NCBI GenBank assembly: GCA_021737785.1
Contig: JAIPDI010000019.1
Location: forward strand, 1 to 64,000
Direction of reading: 5' to 3'
Length of the DNA: 64,000 nucleotides
From: Deltaproteobacteria bacterium
Lineage (GTDB): Bacteria > Desulfobacterota > DSM-4660 > Desulfatiglandales > Desulfatiglandaceae
The notes below the pieces were generated by a model. The model was not told where the DNA came from and did not search any database. It was given only the letters and a program-made list of their open reading frames with translations. A program made the position numbers and the translations under genes. Of the stretch, positions 27,626 to 39,721 are shown one piece after another; position 1 is the first letter of the stretch, and every line of letters starts with the position of its first letter.

Positions 27626-28290
27626 TAACAGCAGAACAGAAGCCGATGGACGAGATCAGGGGGATGCTGGTCCCCTACAAACGGATCCTGGCCCTGGGCT
27701 GCGGGTCATGCGTGGCCGAGTGCGCGGCCGGCGGGGAAAAGGAGACCGCCATGCTGGCATCGGCCCTTCGAATGGCCGCCCGAATCCATGAGGAAGATAT
27801 CCTGATCCAGGAAAAGACAGTGGACCGCCAGTGCGTCAAGGAGTTCATCATCCCTCTGGATGATATCGTGGGAGAGTATGACGCCATCCTCTCCCTGGGG
27901 TGCGGGGCCGGGGTACAGGCAGTCTCCGAGATGTATCAGGAGATCCCCGTGATCCCGGCCCTCAACACCGAATTCCTGGGCGAGACCAGAGACCAGGGAT
28001 ACTGGGTGGAGAACTGCCTGGGCTGCGGCGACTGCATGCTCTATTATTTCGGGGGCATCTGTCCACTGGCCCGCTGTTCCAAACAAATCCTGAACGGGCC
28101 TTGCGGCGGATCGGTCGACGGCCGGTGCGAGGTGAATCCTGACATCCCCTGCGCCTGGCAGATGATTATCGACCGGCTGACGCGATTCGGGGCACTCCAC
28201 AGGCTGGAGGAGATTTATCCGCCCAAGGATTGGGCCAGAAAACAGGGAAGCGGCCCCAGAAAAATTATCCGGGAGGATCAGCAGAGGTGA
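27622..28290 (+). CDS. metV: MetV, zinc/Fe-S partner of methylenetetrahydrofolate reductase
   Basis: A 222-residue protein matching the methylene-THF reductase C-terminal family (MetV). The N-terminal half is a Rossmann-like domain (ALGCGSCVAECAAGG). The C-terminal half has the cysteine-rich block NCLGCGDCMLYY, GICPLARCSKQ and GPCGG. In acetogens MetV binds MetF and is needed for activity. The ATG at 27622 overlaps the stop of the MvhD-like gene, with AAGGAGA nine bases upstream, and metF follows by two bases, so the three are translationally coupled. Confidence 0.88.
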   Translation: MITAEQKPMDEIRGMLVPYKRILALGCGSCVAECAAGGEKETAMLASALRMAARIHEEDILIQEKTVDRQCVKEFIIPLDDIVGEYDAILSLGCGAGVQAVSEMYQEIPVIPALNTEFLGETRDQGYWVENCLGCGDCMLYYFGGICPLARCSKQILNGPCGGSVDGRCEVNPDIPCAWQMIIDRLTRFGALHRLEEIYPPKDWARKQGSGPRKIIREDQQR

Positions 28291-28292
28291 GC

Positions 28293-29219
28293 ATGGAAAG
28301 CCGACTCAAAAAGGTCCTGGAGCAGGGCGGGTTTGCAGTAACCGCGGAATGCGGCCCGCCAAAGGGCGCGGATGCCGCGGCTGTTCTGAAAAAGGCGGAA
28401 CTCCTGCGGGACAAGGTGGACGCGGTCAATGTGACCGACAACCAGACCGCCATCGTTCGCATGTCGAGCCTTGCGGCGTGCGCCATACTGAAAGGCGCCG
28501 GGCTGGAACCGGTCCTCCAGATGGTGGTGCGCGACCGCAACCGGATTGCCCTTCAGTCCGACATCCTCGGGGCGTCCGCCATCGGCATCCCTAATGTCCT
28601 CTGCCTCTCGGGCGATCACCAGCGTTTCGGGAACCAGTCCGGGTGCGTCGGGGTGTTCGACCTGGATTCGATTCAGTTTCTTCAGGTGGTCAAGGGGATG
28701 CGGGATGAGGGCGTGATCCTGGGAGGAGAACCTTTGGATACGGCCCCCGATCTTTTTATCGGTGCAGCGGCCAACCCCTTTGCCGACCCGCTGGAGTTTC
28801 GGGTGACGCGGCTCGCCAAGAAGATCAGGGCCGGGGCCGATTTCATCCAGACCCAGTGCATCTACAATCTGGATCGCTTTGAAACCTGGCTCTCCATGGC
28901 CGCTGACCGGGGCCTGACGGAAAAGACCCATATCCTGGGCGGGGTAACGCCTCTCAAATCCGCGGGCATGGCCCGGTACATGAAGGAGAGGGTCTCAGGC
29001 ATGGATATCCCGGATGAGATCATCAAACGAATGGACGGGGTCCCCAAGGAAAATCAACGCGAAGAGGGGCTCCGGATCTGCGTGGAGACCGTATCGAGGC
29101 TCAAAGAGCTGCCGGGTGTCAGGGGCGTCCACATCATGGCCATTGAATGGGAGGCGGCCGTGGGAGAGATCGCAGAGAGGGCGGGCCTCCTCCCGAGGCC
29201 CGGGATCGATCAGGGGTAG
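28293..29219 (+). CDS. metF: 5,10-Methylenetetrahydrofolate reductase
   Basis: A 308-residue FMN/FAD TIM-barrel enzyme of the MTHFR family, interconverting methylene-THF and methyl-THF. The family motifs TAECGPPKGAD, VTDNQTA, CLSGDHQ and DFIQTQCIYN are present. In anaerobes with MetV it belongs to the methyl branch of the Wood-Ljungdahl pathway. The ATG at 28293 is preceded by AGAGGTGA and lies two bases after the metV stop. The next gene follows after eleven bases, which places one-carbon and glutamate-synthase genes in a single transcription unit. Confidence 0.9.
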   Translation: MESRLKKVLEQGGFAVTAECGPPKGADAAAVLKKAELLRDKVDAVNVTDNQTAIVRMSSLAACAILKGAGLEPVLQMVVRDRNRIALQSDILGASAIGIPNVLCLSGDHQRFGNQSGCVGVFDLDSIQFLQVVKGMRDEGVILGGEPLDTAPDLFIGAAANPFADPLEFRVTRLAKKIRAGADFIQTQCIYNLDRFETWLSMAADRGLTEKTHILGGVTPLKSAGMARYMKERVSGMDIPDEIIKRMDGVPKENQREEGLRICVETVSRLKELPGVRGVHIMAIEWEAAVGEIAERAGLLPRPGIDQG

Positions 29220-29230
29220 AAGACCTGGAT

Positions 29231-30628
29231 ATGCCGGCAAAATACGCCATCCATACGTCAACGGTCCCCCACCGTTTCAAACCGATCACCCGATCCGGGA
29301 TCATCGCCTGGGAAGAGGGGTGTCTCAAGTGCGCGGTCTGTGTCAAGAAGCAGTGCGTATACGGCGTGTATGACCGCCGTGGGATCGACCCGGTGCAGAT
29401 GATCGATTCCATCGACAACCAGTGCATGAGCTGTCTCCGGTGCGTACAGAATTGTCCCAGGGAATTGATCCACAAGTCCCTGAATCCCGAGTACCAGGCC
29501 ATGGGCGATGAATGGTGGACCCCGGACATCATCGCCAGTCTCTGGTCCCAGGCCCAGACCGGAAAGATCCCGGTGTCCGGGGCCGGATATCCGGGACCGT
29601 TCAGCGGACCGGGATTCGATGCCATGTGGACCGACATGTCCGAGATCGTCCGGCCGACCCGGGACGGGATCCATGGCCGCGAATACATCAGCACCGCCAT
29701 CGATCTGGGAAAGACCCCCGGGCATCTCTCTTTCAATGATCATGGCGACCTGCACGGGGAAGTCCCCCGGGTGGTGGATATCCCCCTCCCCATTATCCTG
29801 CGGATACCCTCCTTCGGGGCTGTCGGCCCTGAAACCGTGGCAGGGTGGGCCATGGCCGCGAAACAGCTGGGGACCCTCTTCTCCCTTCCTTTTGAGATGA
29901 TGAATGACTCCCTGACGGATTTCTATCCCGCACTTCTTCCCGCGATCCCGGACGGGGCCGGTCCCAAAGGGTCGATGCCGTCCGGGGCAAGAATAGTGGA
30001 AATCCCCTGGGGCGACGGCTGGGAAAAGACGGCGGACCGGCTGAATGATTTGGATAGCCCTCCCCTCCTCTCGGCAAGGACGCCCATGACCCATGAAGCG
30101 GCCGACACGACGCTTGCCATGGTCCGGGCCGGCATCTCCATCATTCACATCGAGGGGACCCAGGACGGCCGCTTTCAGGACGATGATCAGGCCTATCTGA
30201 AGGAGGGGATCCGGTCGGTCCACCTGCGACTGGTGGAGGAAAATGTCCGGGACGGTGTTACCCTCTTGGCGAGCGGCGGGATTTCCATGGCAGAGCATGT
30301 GGCCAAATCCATCATCTGCGGGGCGGACGGGGTGTTGGTCGATTTTCCGATCCTGGTCGCCTTGGAATGCCGCATGTGCCGAAGATGTACCAAGGGTCTC
30401 TCCTGTCCCATGGATATTAAAGACGCCACGGCAGACTGGGTCGCCTCCCGGGTGGTGAATCTCATAGGTGCCTGGCACAATCAGCTTTTGGAGATGATGG
30501 GGGCCATGGGGATTCGGGATGCACGCCGGTTGCGCGGCGAGGCGGGAAGGGCCATGTTTTTCGAGGAACTGGAGAGGGATACCTTCAGCGCCATGGGTGA
30601 CGTCGAGGAGGGATGCGACATTGAATAG
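29231..30628 (+). CDS. Ferredoxin plus divergent FMN domain, glutamate-synthase-like
   Basis: A 465-residue protein. The N-terminus has two cysteine clusters (CLKCAVCVKKQC and CMSCLRCVQNCP). The rest is a glutamate synthase FMN-binding (TIM barrel) domain, with LLASGGISMAEHVAKSIICGADG and a terminal CRMCRRCTKGLSC cluster where the [3Fe-4S] sits in GltS. The canonical LDGSYGGTGA loop of the next gene's product is replaced here by IEGTQDGRFQDDD, so FMN or 2-oxoglutarate binding is doubtful. It may be a regulatory or structural partner of the next protein. No strong Shine-Dalgarno sequence precedes the ATG at 29231. It overlaps the next gene's TTG start. Confidence 0.75.
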   Translation: MPAKYAIHTSTVPHRFKPITRSGIIAWEEGCLKCAVCVKKQCVYGVYDRRGIDPVQMIDSIDNQCMSCLRCVQNCPRELIHKSLNPEYQAMGDEWWTPDIIASLWSQAQTGKIPVSGAGYPGPFSGPGFDAMWTDMSEIVRPTRDGIHGREYISTAIDLGKTPGHLSFNDHGDLHGEVPRVVDIPLPIILRIPSFGAVGPETVAGWAMAAKQLGTLFSLPFEMMNDSLTDFYPALLPAIPDGAGPKGSMPSGARIVEIPWGDGWEKTADRLNDLDSPPLLSARTPMTHEAADTTLAMVRAGISIIHIEGTQDGRFQDDDQAYLKEGIRSVHLRLVEENVRDGVTLLASGGISMAEHVAKSIICGADGVLVDFPILVALECRMCRRCTKGLSCPMDIKDATADWVASRVVNLIGAWHNQLLEMMGAMGIRDARRLRGEAGRAMFFEELERDTFSAMGDVEEGCDIE

Positions 30629-32111
30629 TTCAGAGCCATTTCAGTTTCCGGAGGTGGTCCCCACCCCCTCCCGGTTCAGGAATCCCATCGGAAAATACCG
30701 GCTTCACCGCACGACCGACTGCATCGCCTGCGGCAAGTGCGTGGAGCTGTGTCCATACGGCGTGCATGTGATCAAGCGGGGCAATGTCCTCATCGCGAGA
30801 CACGACCGGTGCGTAGGACCGGAGTGTAGCGAGCCCTGCACCGAGGCGTGCCCGGTCCAGGCCCTGTCCATCAGGAAAAATCCCGATTTTGACGTGATGG
30901 GGGATCTTCGCTGGCCCCCGGATCTTTTGGTCAGCACCTGGCACATGGCCGAACTGGGTAAGGTCCCCCCAAAAGGACTTGAGTACCGCATCGGGGGTTC
31001 AGGGGGCGGATTTGACAAGCTTCGCATCGTGTTTCCGAAAAAGACGGCCAATCCCGCACAAGACGAGAGGGATCCGGACCTGGGGGTCGTCCTCAACCGG
31101 AGAAACGACACGGCCCACAGGATCCGGATCCAAGTCCCCTTTTACGGGGGCGGCATGTCCTACGGTTCGGTCAGCATTCACACCATGCTCAGCCGGATCA
31201 AGGCGGCCGCGGCCCTGGGGACCTTTTGCTGCACCGGGGAAGGAGGCTATCCCGATGAGCTGAAACCCTATGACCGTCACGTCATCACCCAGGTGGCCAC
31301 CGGGCTTTTCGGCGTGCGGGAGGAGACTATCCAGCGGGTTCGGATCGTGGAGTTCAAGTATGCCCAGGGGGCAAAACCGGGCCTGGGCGGCCATCTCCTG
31401 GGCGACAAGGTGACCCCGGGTGTGGCCCGCATGCGGGAGGCCGTGGCCGGGTATCCCCTCTTTTCTCCGTTTCCGTTTCACAGCGTCTACTCGGTGGAAG
31501 ACCACAAAAAACACGTGGACTGGATCAAGGCCGTCAATCCCAAGGCCCTGGTCTCGGTCAAGGTCTCCACCCCCACGGACGTGGATATGGTGGCGGTGGG
31601 GAGCTATTATGCCGGGGCCCATATCATCCATCTGGACGGGAGCTACGGGGGCACGGGCGCGGCCCCGGACATTGCCAAGAAGAATATCGCCATGCCGCTG
31701 GAATATGCCGTTCCCAAGGTCCACCGCTTCCTCCAGGAAGAGGGGGTGAGGGACAAGATCACGGTCATTGCCAGCGGCGGGATACGGACCCCCCACGACA
31801 TGGCCAAGATCATCGCCCTGGGGGCCGACGGGATCTGCACCGGGACCGCAGACCTGGTGGCCCTGGAATGCATCCGATGCCATAACTGCGAGAGCGGCCG
31901 GGGTTGCGCCCGGGGGATCGCCACCACCGACCCGGAGCTGCTGAATCTCGTGGATGTGGAGTGGGGGAAGCAGCGGATCATCAATATGTTTCTGGCATGG
32001 CGCGAAGAACTGATACGCATACTCAAAAAACTGGGCATGGGCAGCCTGACCGAGCTGGTGGGCCGCACCGATTGTCTGGTGCATCTGGACTATATGAAGA
32101 GAAGTGACTAA
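30621..32111 (+). CDS. Glutamate synthase FMN-domain subunit with ferredoxin domain (archaeal type)
   Basis: A 496-residue protein. Ferredoxin clusters CIACGKCVELCPYG and CSEPCTEACPVQAL come first (about 28-75). The complete FMN-binding domain follows, with SVKVSTPTDVD, IIHLDGSYGGTGAAPD, VIASGGIRTPHDMAKIIALG and the Fe-S cysteines CIRCHNCESGRGC. This is the catalytic core of split, ferredoxin-dependent glutamate synthase. The best start is TTG at 30621, with GAGGAGG eight bases upstream, overlapping the previous stop. The glutaminase and GXGXG domains are on a separate protein (32250). Confidence 0.85.
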   Translation: MNSSEPFQFPEVVPTPSRFRNPIGKYRLHRTTDCIACGKCVELCPYGVHVIKRGNVLIARHDRCVGPECSEPCTEACPVQALSIRKNPDFDVMGDLRWPPDLLVSTWHMAELGKVPPKGLEYRIGGSGGGFDKLRIVFPKKTANPAQDERDPDLGVVLNRRNDTAHRIRIQVPFYGGGMSYGSVSIHTMLSRIKAAAALGTFCCTGEGGYPDELKPYDRHVITQVATGLFGVREETIQRVRIVEFKYAQGAKPGLGGHLLGDKVTPGVARMREAVAGYPLFSPFPFHSVYSVEDHKKHVDWIKAVNPKALVSVKVSTPTDVDMVAVGSYYAGAHIIHLDGSYGGTGAAPDIAKKNIAMPLEYAVPKVHRFLQEEGVRDKITVIASGGIRTPHDMAKIIALGADGICTGTADLVALECIRCHNCESGRGCARGIATTDPELLNLVDVEWGKQRIINMFLAWREELIRILKKLGMGSLTELVGRTDCLVHLDYMKRSD

Positions 32112-32236
32112 AGCGGACACCCGCAACCAATCCCGCCCAGGCGGGACTCACGCAAGGACACAGAGCACACAAAGATTTTTTTTGAAAATAAACGGGAACA
32201 TGCCCTTTTCTCTGTGTTCTTTGTGGCTCCGTGTGA
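32107..32236 (+). repeat. Dispersed repeat R1, full copy
   Basis: Contiguous blocks CTAAAGCGGACACCCGCAACC, CCCGCCCAGGCGGGACTCAC, GGACACAGAGCACACAAAG and TCTCTGTGTTCTTTGTGGC mark a 130-base unit. It is the near-exact reverse complement of 23789-23920. It interrupts the glutamate synthase gene set. Confidence 0.8.
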
Positions 32237-32249
32237 TCAGGATAAAGGA

Positions 32250-35236
<2,987 letters not shown>

Positions 35237-35392
35237 CGGGTTGCGGGTTGCTTGGGTTTATTGGGTTGCTTGGGTTCGTTGGGCTTGTTGAGTTACGCCC
35301 TCTCGCCTGATAACTATTAACCAATAACTCTTAACCTCTTTGCCCTTTGAGCTTTGAGCTTTCAGTTTTCACCTTTGAGCATGTAAACACTA
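35237..35392. repeat. Degenerate repeats between glnB and glnD
   Basis: A GGGTTGCTTGGGTT-type run follows the glnB stop. GAGCTTTGAGCTTTCAG and TTAACCAATAACTCTTAACC runs precede glnD. The complement of the former is found after carA and carB. Confidence 0.55.
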
Positions 35393-37987
35393 TTGGAAGG
35401 TTCACAGAAAATTGTCTCGGATTTCCTTGATGAAAGAGGATCCTTCATAAAGACAGAGCTTGATCGCCTTTCCGGGCAGGAGGCGGTCCGAAGCTATGCC
35501 GACCTGATGGATCAATTTGTCCGGTCCCTCTTTTTCGAGGCCGGATTCCGGGAAAACGGGAGGGAGGCGGCGGACGGCGGCCTCACCGTGATGGCCCTGG
35601 GCGGCTATGGACGAAGAGAGCTCTGTCTCTGTTCTGATGTGGACCTGATGGTGATTCACCAGGGGAAGTTGTCGGACGAGATGAAAGGGGTCATCTCCCG
35701 GGCTATCTATCCCCTCTGGGACGCCAAACTGGAGGTGGGGCATTCCATCCTGACATACCGGGAATGCATTCGACTGGCCGTCACCGATTTCAGGGTCTTT
35801 ACTTCACTCCTGGACAGCCGGTTTCTTCTGGGATCCCGGTCTTTTTACCAGCTGTTTCAGGAGGCCTTTTGGTCGCGCATTCAGAGGGAGCAGCCCCATC
35901 TGTTAGGAAAGTTCCTCATCTCCAGGAAGGAACGGGCCGAAAAATACGGTAACGAGGATCATTTTGTGGAGCCTGACCTCAAGGAGGGCCTGGGCGGTCT
36001 TCGGGACCTCCATCTCATGGACTGGATGGCAAGGACCTACTTCCGGTGTGAACGGCTGGAGCAGATCAAGCGCTTTGCGGTCTTCAGCCATGTCGGTTTT
36101 GAGGAACTGGCTGCTTCCAGAAGCTTTCTCCTGAATGTCCGCAACCGGCTGCATCTCCTGGCCAAGCGGAAGGAAGACCGGCTGTTCCTCTCCTTTCAGA
36201 ACCGGATCGCCAAAGACCTGGGTTATGCGGACAGGCCTCATATCTCGGGGCCTGAAAGGCTCATGCGGGACCTCTATCTCCACCTGAACCGGGTCCGGTA
36301 CCGTCACGATGAATTTCTGGCGAAGAGCCTGGATATGATCGACCCCGGGCCGGCGGAAGAGGCCTTGGATCAACTCCCCGGGGAGTTCCAAATCTTAAAG
36401 GGAAATATCGTCTTAAAGGAAGGTTCGCTCTTTGAAAAAAATCCTCTGATCATCCTCCATGCCCTGAAGGAGGCCAATAAACGGGGCCTTTTCTTGGGTT
36501 CCGGCTTTATCTGGGAAGCGGAAGAGATTATCGCCCAAAGGGGACAGGATCTGGTCGATTCGGCCGAGGCAAGGGCACTCTTCCTGGAGATCCTCCTGAG
36601 GCCCCGGAACTCGAAGATCGTCAGGCTGGCCCTCGAGATCGGACTCATCACCCTCTTTATTCCTGAATTCAGCGAGATCAGGAATCTCCCCCAGTTCGGG
36701 TATTATCATGTCATGACCGTGGACCTTCACTCCCTCAGGGCCATGGAGGTGCTGAACGAGATCTCACAGGGCTTTTACGACAGGCAATGGCCCCTTCTCA
36801 GGAAGGTCTTCGAAAGGATTGAACACCCGGACCGGCTCTTCCTGGCCGCGCTCCTCCATGATATCGCCAAAGGGGAGAACACGGATCATGCGGAGAAGGG
36901 AGGCAAGATGATCATCCGGATCCTCCAGCGGCTCGGCGTGGCCGGGGAGGCCCTTGATGTCATCCCTTTCCTGGTGAAACACCACCTGTTGCTGGTGAAC
37001 GTGTCCCAGCGCAGGGACCTCAGCGATGAGAAGACCTCGGTCCAGGTGGCCCAGGCCATCCAGGATAAGGAACGGCTCAAGATGCTCTTCCTTCTCACCG
37101 TGGCCGACAGTTTTGCCACCGGTCCCATGGCCCGGAGCGACTGGAAGATCGTGCTGTTGACCGAGCTGTTTGTAAAGGTGAGGCGCATCCTGGAGCGGGG
37201 GCTTCTGGCCTCCCCCGATGCCACCCAGGAGATCACGGGCAAGAAGGAGGCCCTTTTGGAGGCGCTGCGGCCGGAGTTCCCGGTGGGGGAGGTTCTGAAA
37301 CTGATGGATCAGGTATCCTCCCGATATTTTCTGAGTGCTGCACCCGAGGACATGGTCCACCACTTCCGCATGGCCCTGACCCTGGGCGAAAGAAGGCACG
37401 CATGGGTCCTTCAGCGGGTGGCCGATGCACCCGTCACCCGCATCATCCAGTGCACCCATGACCGCCCGGGTCTCTACAGTAAAATGGTGGGTGTCTTGAC
37501 ACTCAACAACATCGAAATCCTGTCCGCCCACATCTTCACCCTGAAAAACGGACTGGCTTTTGACATCTACGAGGTGACCAATCCGTTGGACCGGTACCGG
37601 GAGGCGGAGCGATGGGAGAAGACATTGACCGACGTCCGGCTGGCACTGGAAGACCGGCTCCCGTTGGACGATCTGATCCGGGAAAAGGGACAGTCCCTCT
37701 ATGCGGAAGACTATCATCGGCCCATAGCCAAAAAGGTTAAGGTGGACAACGAGGCCTCTGATTTTTTTACGGTGATCGAGATCAGTTCGGCCACGAGCGT
37801 GGGACTGGCCTACACCCTGGCAAAACAGATCTTCTCTTTAGGTCTCAACATCCGGTTCGCCAAGGTCAACAGCGATGAAGAAAGGCTTCGGGGCGTCTTT
37901 TACGTGAAAGATGCCGGCGGCCAGAAGATCTATGAGGACGACAAGGTGGCCGAGATCAGGGATCAGCTGATGGCTGCGGGGCAGTGA
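35393..37987 (+). CDS. glnD: PII uridylyltransferase / uridylyl-removing enzyme
   Basis: An 864-residue bifunctional enzyme that uridylylates PII when glutamine is low and removes UMP when it is high. It has the nucleotidyltransferase motif GGYGRREL-SDVDLM (about 67-84), the HD phosphohydrolase motif ALLHDIAKGENTDHAEKGG (about 485) and two C-terminal ACT domains (from about 690 and 790) for glutamine sensing. The start is uncertain: TTG at 35393 gives full family length but has no Shine-Dalgarno sequence, and the leader consists of degenerate repeats. A GSI-alpha-like GlnA without the adenylylation motif suggests the PII pathway acts on other targets here. Confidence 0.92.
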   Translation: MEGSQKIVSDFLDERGSFIKTELDRLSGQEAVRSYADLMDQFVRSLFFEAGFRENGREAADGGLTVMALGGYGRRELCLCSDVDLMVIHQGKLSDEMKGVISRAIYPLWDAKLEVGHSILTYRECIRLAVTDFRVFTSLLDSRFLLGSRSFYQLFQEAFWSRIQREQPHLLGKFLISRKERAEKYGNEDHFVEPDLKEGLGGLRDLHLMDWMARTYFRCERLEQIKRFAVFSHVGFEELAASRSFLLNVRNRLHLLAKRKEDRLFLSFQNRIAKDLGYADRPHISGPERLMRDLYLHLNRVRYRHDEFLAKSLDMIDPGPAEEALDQLPGEFQILKGNIVLKEGSLFEKNPLIILHALKEANKRGLFLGSGFIWEAEEIIAQRGQDLVDSAEARALFLEILLRPRNSKIVRLALEIGLITLFIPEFSEIRNLPQFGYYHVMTVDLHSLRAMEVLNEISQGFYDRQWPLLRKVFERIEHPDRLFLAALLHDIAKGENTDHAEKGGKMIIRILQRLGVAGEALDVIPFLVKHHLLLVNVSQRRDLSDEKTSVQVAQAIQDKERLKMLFLLTVADSFATGPMARSDWKIVLLTELFVKVRRILERGLLASPDATQEITGKKEALLEALRPEFPVGEVLKLMDQVSSRYFLSAAPEDMVHHFRMALTLGERRHAWVLQRVADAPVTRIIQCTHDRPGLYSKMVGVLTLNNIEILSAHIFTLKNGLAFDIYEVTNPLDRYREAERWEKTLTDVRLALEDRLPLDDLIREKGQSLYAEDYHRPIAKKVKVDNEASDFFTVIEISSATSVGLAYTLAKQIFSLGLNIRFAKVNSDEERLRGVFYVKDAGGQKIYEDDKVAEIRDQLMAAGQ

Positions 37988-38084
37988 AGAATTGGGAATG
38001 AAGTATGAGAAGTGAAAAATGAAAAAGGAAAGCCGATAAGGGGATAACCAATAACCGATAACTGACAACTGATAACCGACACCC

Positions 38085-38723
38085 ATGATCGCAATCATCG
38101 ACTATAAGGCGGGAAACCTCAGAAGCGTGGAGCGCGCCCTCAGGGGGCTTGGATTTCCATGCCGGATCACGCACGACAGGACCCGGATCCTGGAAGCGGA
38201 CAGGGTCGTCTTCCCCGGGGTCGGGGCGGCCGGGCAGGCCATGGCCGACCTGAGACAACTCGGTCTGGACCGGGTGTTGCGCCGGGCGCTTGAGGAGGGC
38301 CGCCCATTTCTGGGGATATGCCTCGGGGCCCAGGTCATCCTGGAGAGGAGCGAGGAGGACCATGCAGCGTGCCTGGGGCTCATGGCCGGAGAGGCCAGGT
38401 CCTTCCCGGTTCCCCTCCCCTCCCCTGAAAACGGACGACTCAAGATCCCCCATATGGGATGGAACGGCGTCACGCAGGTGAGGAAACATCCGGTGCTGAA
38501 AGGGATCGGGCCGGAAGATGAGTTTTATTTTGTGCACGCCTATTATCCGGCCCCGGCGTCCCAAGCCCATGTCATCGGAACGACCGACTATGGAATCCGG
38601 TTTCCCTCGATCATCGGCAGGAGGAATCTTATCGCCATGCAGTTTCATCCGGAAAAGAGCGGGAGACCGGGCCTTCAAATATTGAAGAACTTCTGCGAAT
38701 GGGACGGCAACCATGCTGAGTAA
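38085..38723 (+). CDS. hisH: Imidazole glycerol phosphate synthase, glutaminase subunit
   Basis: A 212-residue class I glutaminase that supplies ammonia to HisF. The nucleophile elbow is GICLGAQ and the His/Glu pair is in QFHPEKSG. The ATG follows a leader of AACCGATAACTGACAAC-type repeats without a visible Shine-Dalgarno sequence. It overlaps hisF by 11 bases, so the two subunits are coupled. No other his gene is nearby. Confidence 0.93.
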   Translation: MIAIIDYKAGNLRSVERALRGLGFPCRITHDRTRILEADRVVFPGVGAAGQAMADLRQLGLDRVLRRALEEGRPFLGICLGAQVILERSEEDHAACLGLMAGEARSFPVPLPSPENGRLKIPHMGWNGVTQVRKHPVLKGIGPEDEFYFVHAYYPAPASQAHVIGTTDYGIRFPSIIGRRNLIAMQFHPEKSGRPGLQILKNFCEWDGNHAE

Positions 38724-39492
38724 ACGGATCATCCCCTGCCTGGACGTGCGGAACGGAAAGACCACCAAGGGGATCCGGTTCAAAGAGAACGTGGATATCG
38801 GCGATCCGGTGGACATGGGCCGCTATTATTTCGAAGAGGGGGCCGACGAGATCGTGTTCTACGACATCACCGCCTCAAACGAGGGCCGGGACATCATGAT
38901 CGATGTGGTCAGCCGGGTGGCCGAGGCGATCTTTATCCCCTTTTCCGTGGGCGGAGGGGTCCGGTCCCTGGAGGACATGCGGAAGGTCCTTCTGGCCGGG
39001 GCGGAAAAGGTCAGCGTCAACTCGGCCGCGGTCAAAGATCCGGAGATCATTTCCCGAGGCGCAGAGGCATTCGGAAGCCAGTGCATGGTTCTGGGCATGG
39101 ACGTGAAACGGGTGGCGCCCTCTGACGCCATCCCGTCCGGGTACGAGATGGTCATTAACGGCGGCCGGACCGATACGGGTCTGGATGCCCTGGCCTGGGC
39201 CCTGCGTGCGGAGGCCCTGGGTGCCGGTGAAATCTGCCTCAACTCCATCGATGCGGACGGCACCCAAACCGGCTATGAACTGACACTGACCGCGCTTATT
39301 TCCGAACACGTCGGTATCCCGGTGATCGCCTCCGGCGGCGCGGGGAGCATCGATCACATTTATGAGGTCCTCACAAAAGGGAAGGCCGATGCCGCCCTGG
39401 TGGCCTCTATCGTTCACTACAATACCTATTCTGTCAGGGAGATCAAGGACGCCCTTCACGCCCGGGGGGTGAAGGTCAGAATGACGTGGTGA
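38713..39492 (+). CDS. hisF: Imidazole glycerol phosphate synthase, cyclase subunit
   Basis: A 259-residue TIM-barrel enzyme making imidazole glycerol phosphate and AICAR. The catalytic aspartates are in [13 protein letters not shown] and [13 protein letters not shown], with phosphate-binding loops in FSVGGGVRS and IASGGAGS. Length is standard. The start lies within the end of hisH. After its stop come CTGGAT repeats. Confidence 0.94.
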   Translation: MLSKRIIPCLDVRNGKTTKGIRFKENVDIGDPVDMGRYYFEEGADEIVFYDITASNEGRDIMIDVVSRVAEAIFIPFSVGGGVRSLEDMRKVLLAGAEKVSVNSAAVKDPEIISRGAEAFGSQCMVLGMDVKRVAPSDAIPSGYEMVINGGRTDTGLDALAWALRAEALGAGEICLNSIDADGTQTGYELTLTALISEHVGIPVIASGGAGSIDHIYEVLTKGKADAALVASIVHYNTYSVREIKDALHARGVKVRMTW

Positions 39493-39717
39493 TGGGGCTG
39501 GATGCTGGATACTTGATACTGGATGCTAGATGCTGGATGCTGGATAATGGTGGTGGAAACCGGATGGATAGATGACTGGATTAAGTGTATGCGGAAATTC
39601 CAGGATTTGAAATTTGAGATTTGAGATGCGGCGACAGCGCAAAGGGCTCCCTGCTCTCTGCGCCTCCGCCTTGCGCCAATGCCTTGCGCCTACTATTATT
39701 ATGAAAACACTGCTATT
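39493..39717. repeat. CTGGAT repeat tract and carA leader
   Basis: Units of CTGGATGCTGGATACTTGATAC type occupy 39498-39547. At 39655-39690 a GCCTCCGCCTTGCGCCAATGCC / TTGCGCC run appears. The tract around 39701 contains a tandem duplication of the carA start region. Confidence 0.65.
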
Positions 39718-39721
39718 ATGA
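39701..39721 (+). other. Six-codon mini-ORF from duplicated carA start
   Basis: ATGAAAACACTGCTATTATGA encodes Met-Lys-Thr-Leu-Leu-Leu-stop. It is a 17-base tandem duplication of the true carA start (ATGAAAACACTGCT), and its TGA overlaps the carA ATG. It could couple or damp carA translation. Confidence 0.5.
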
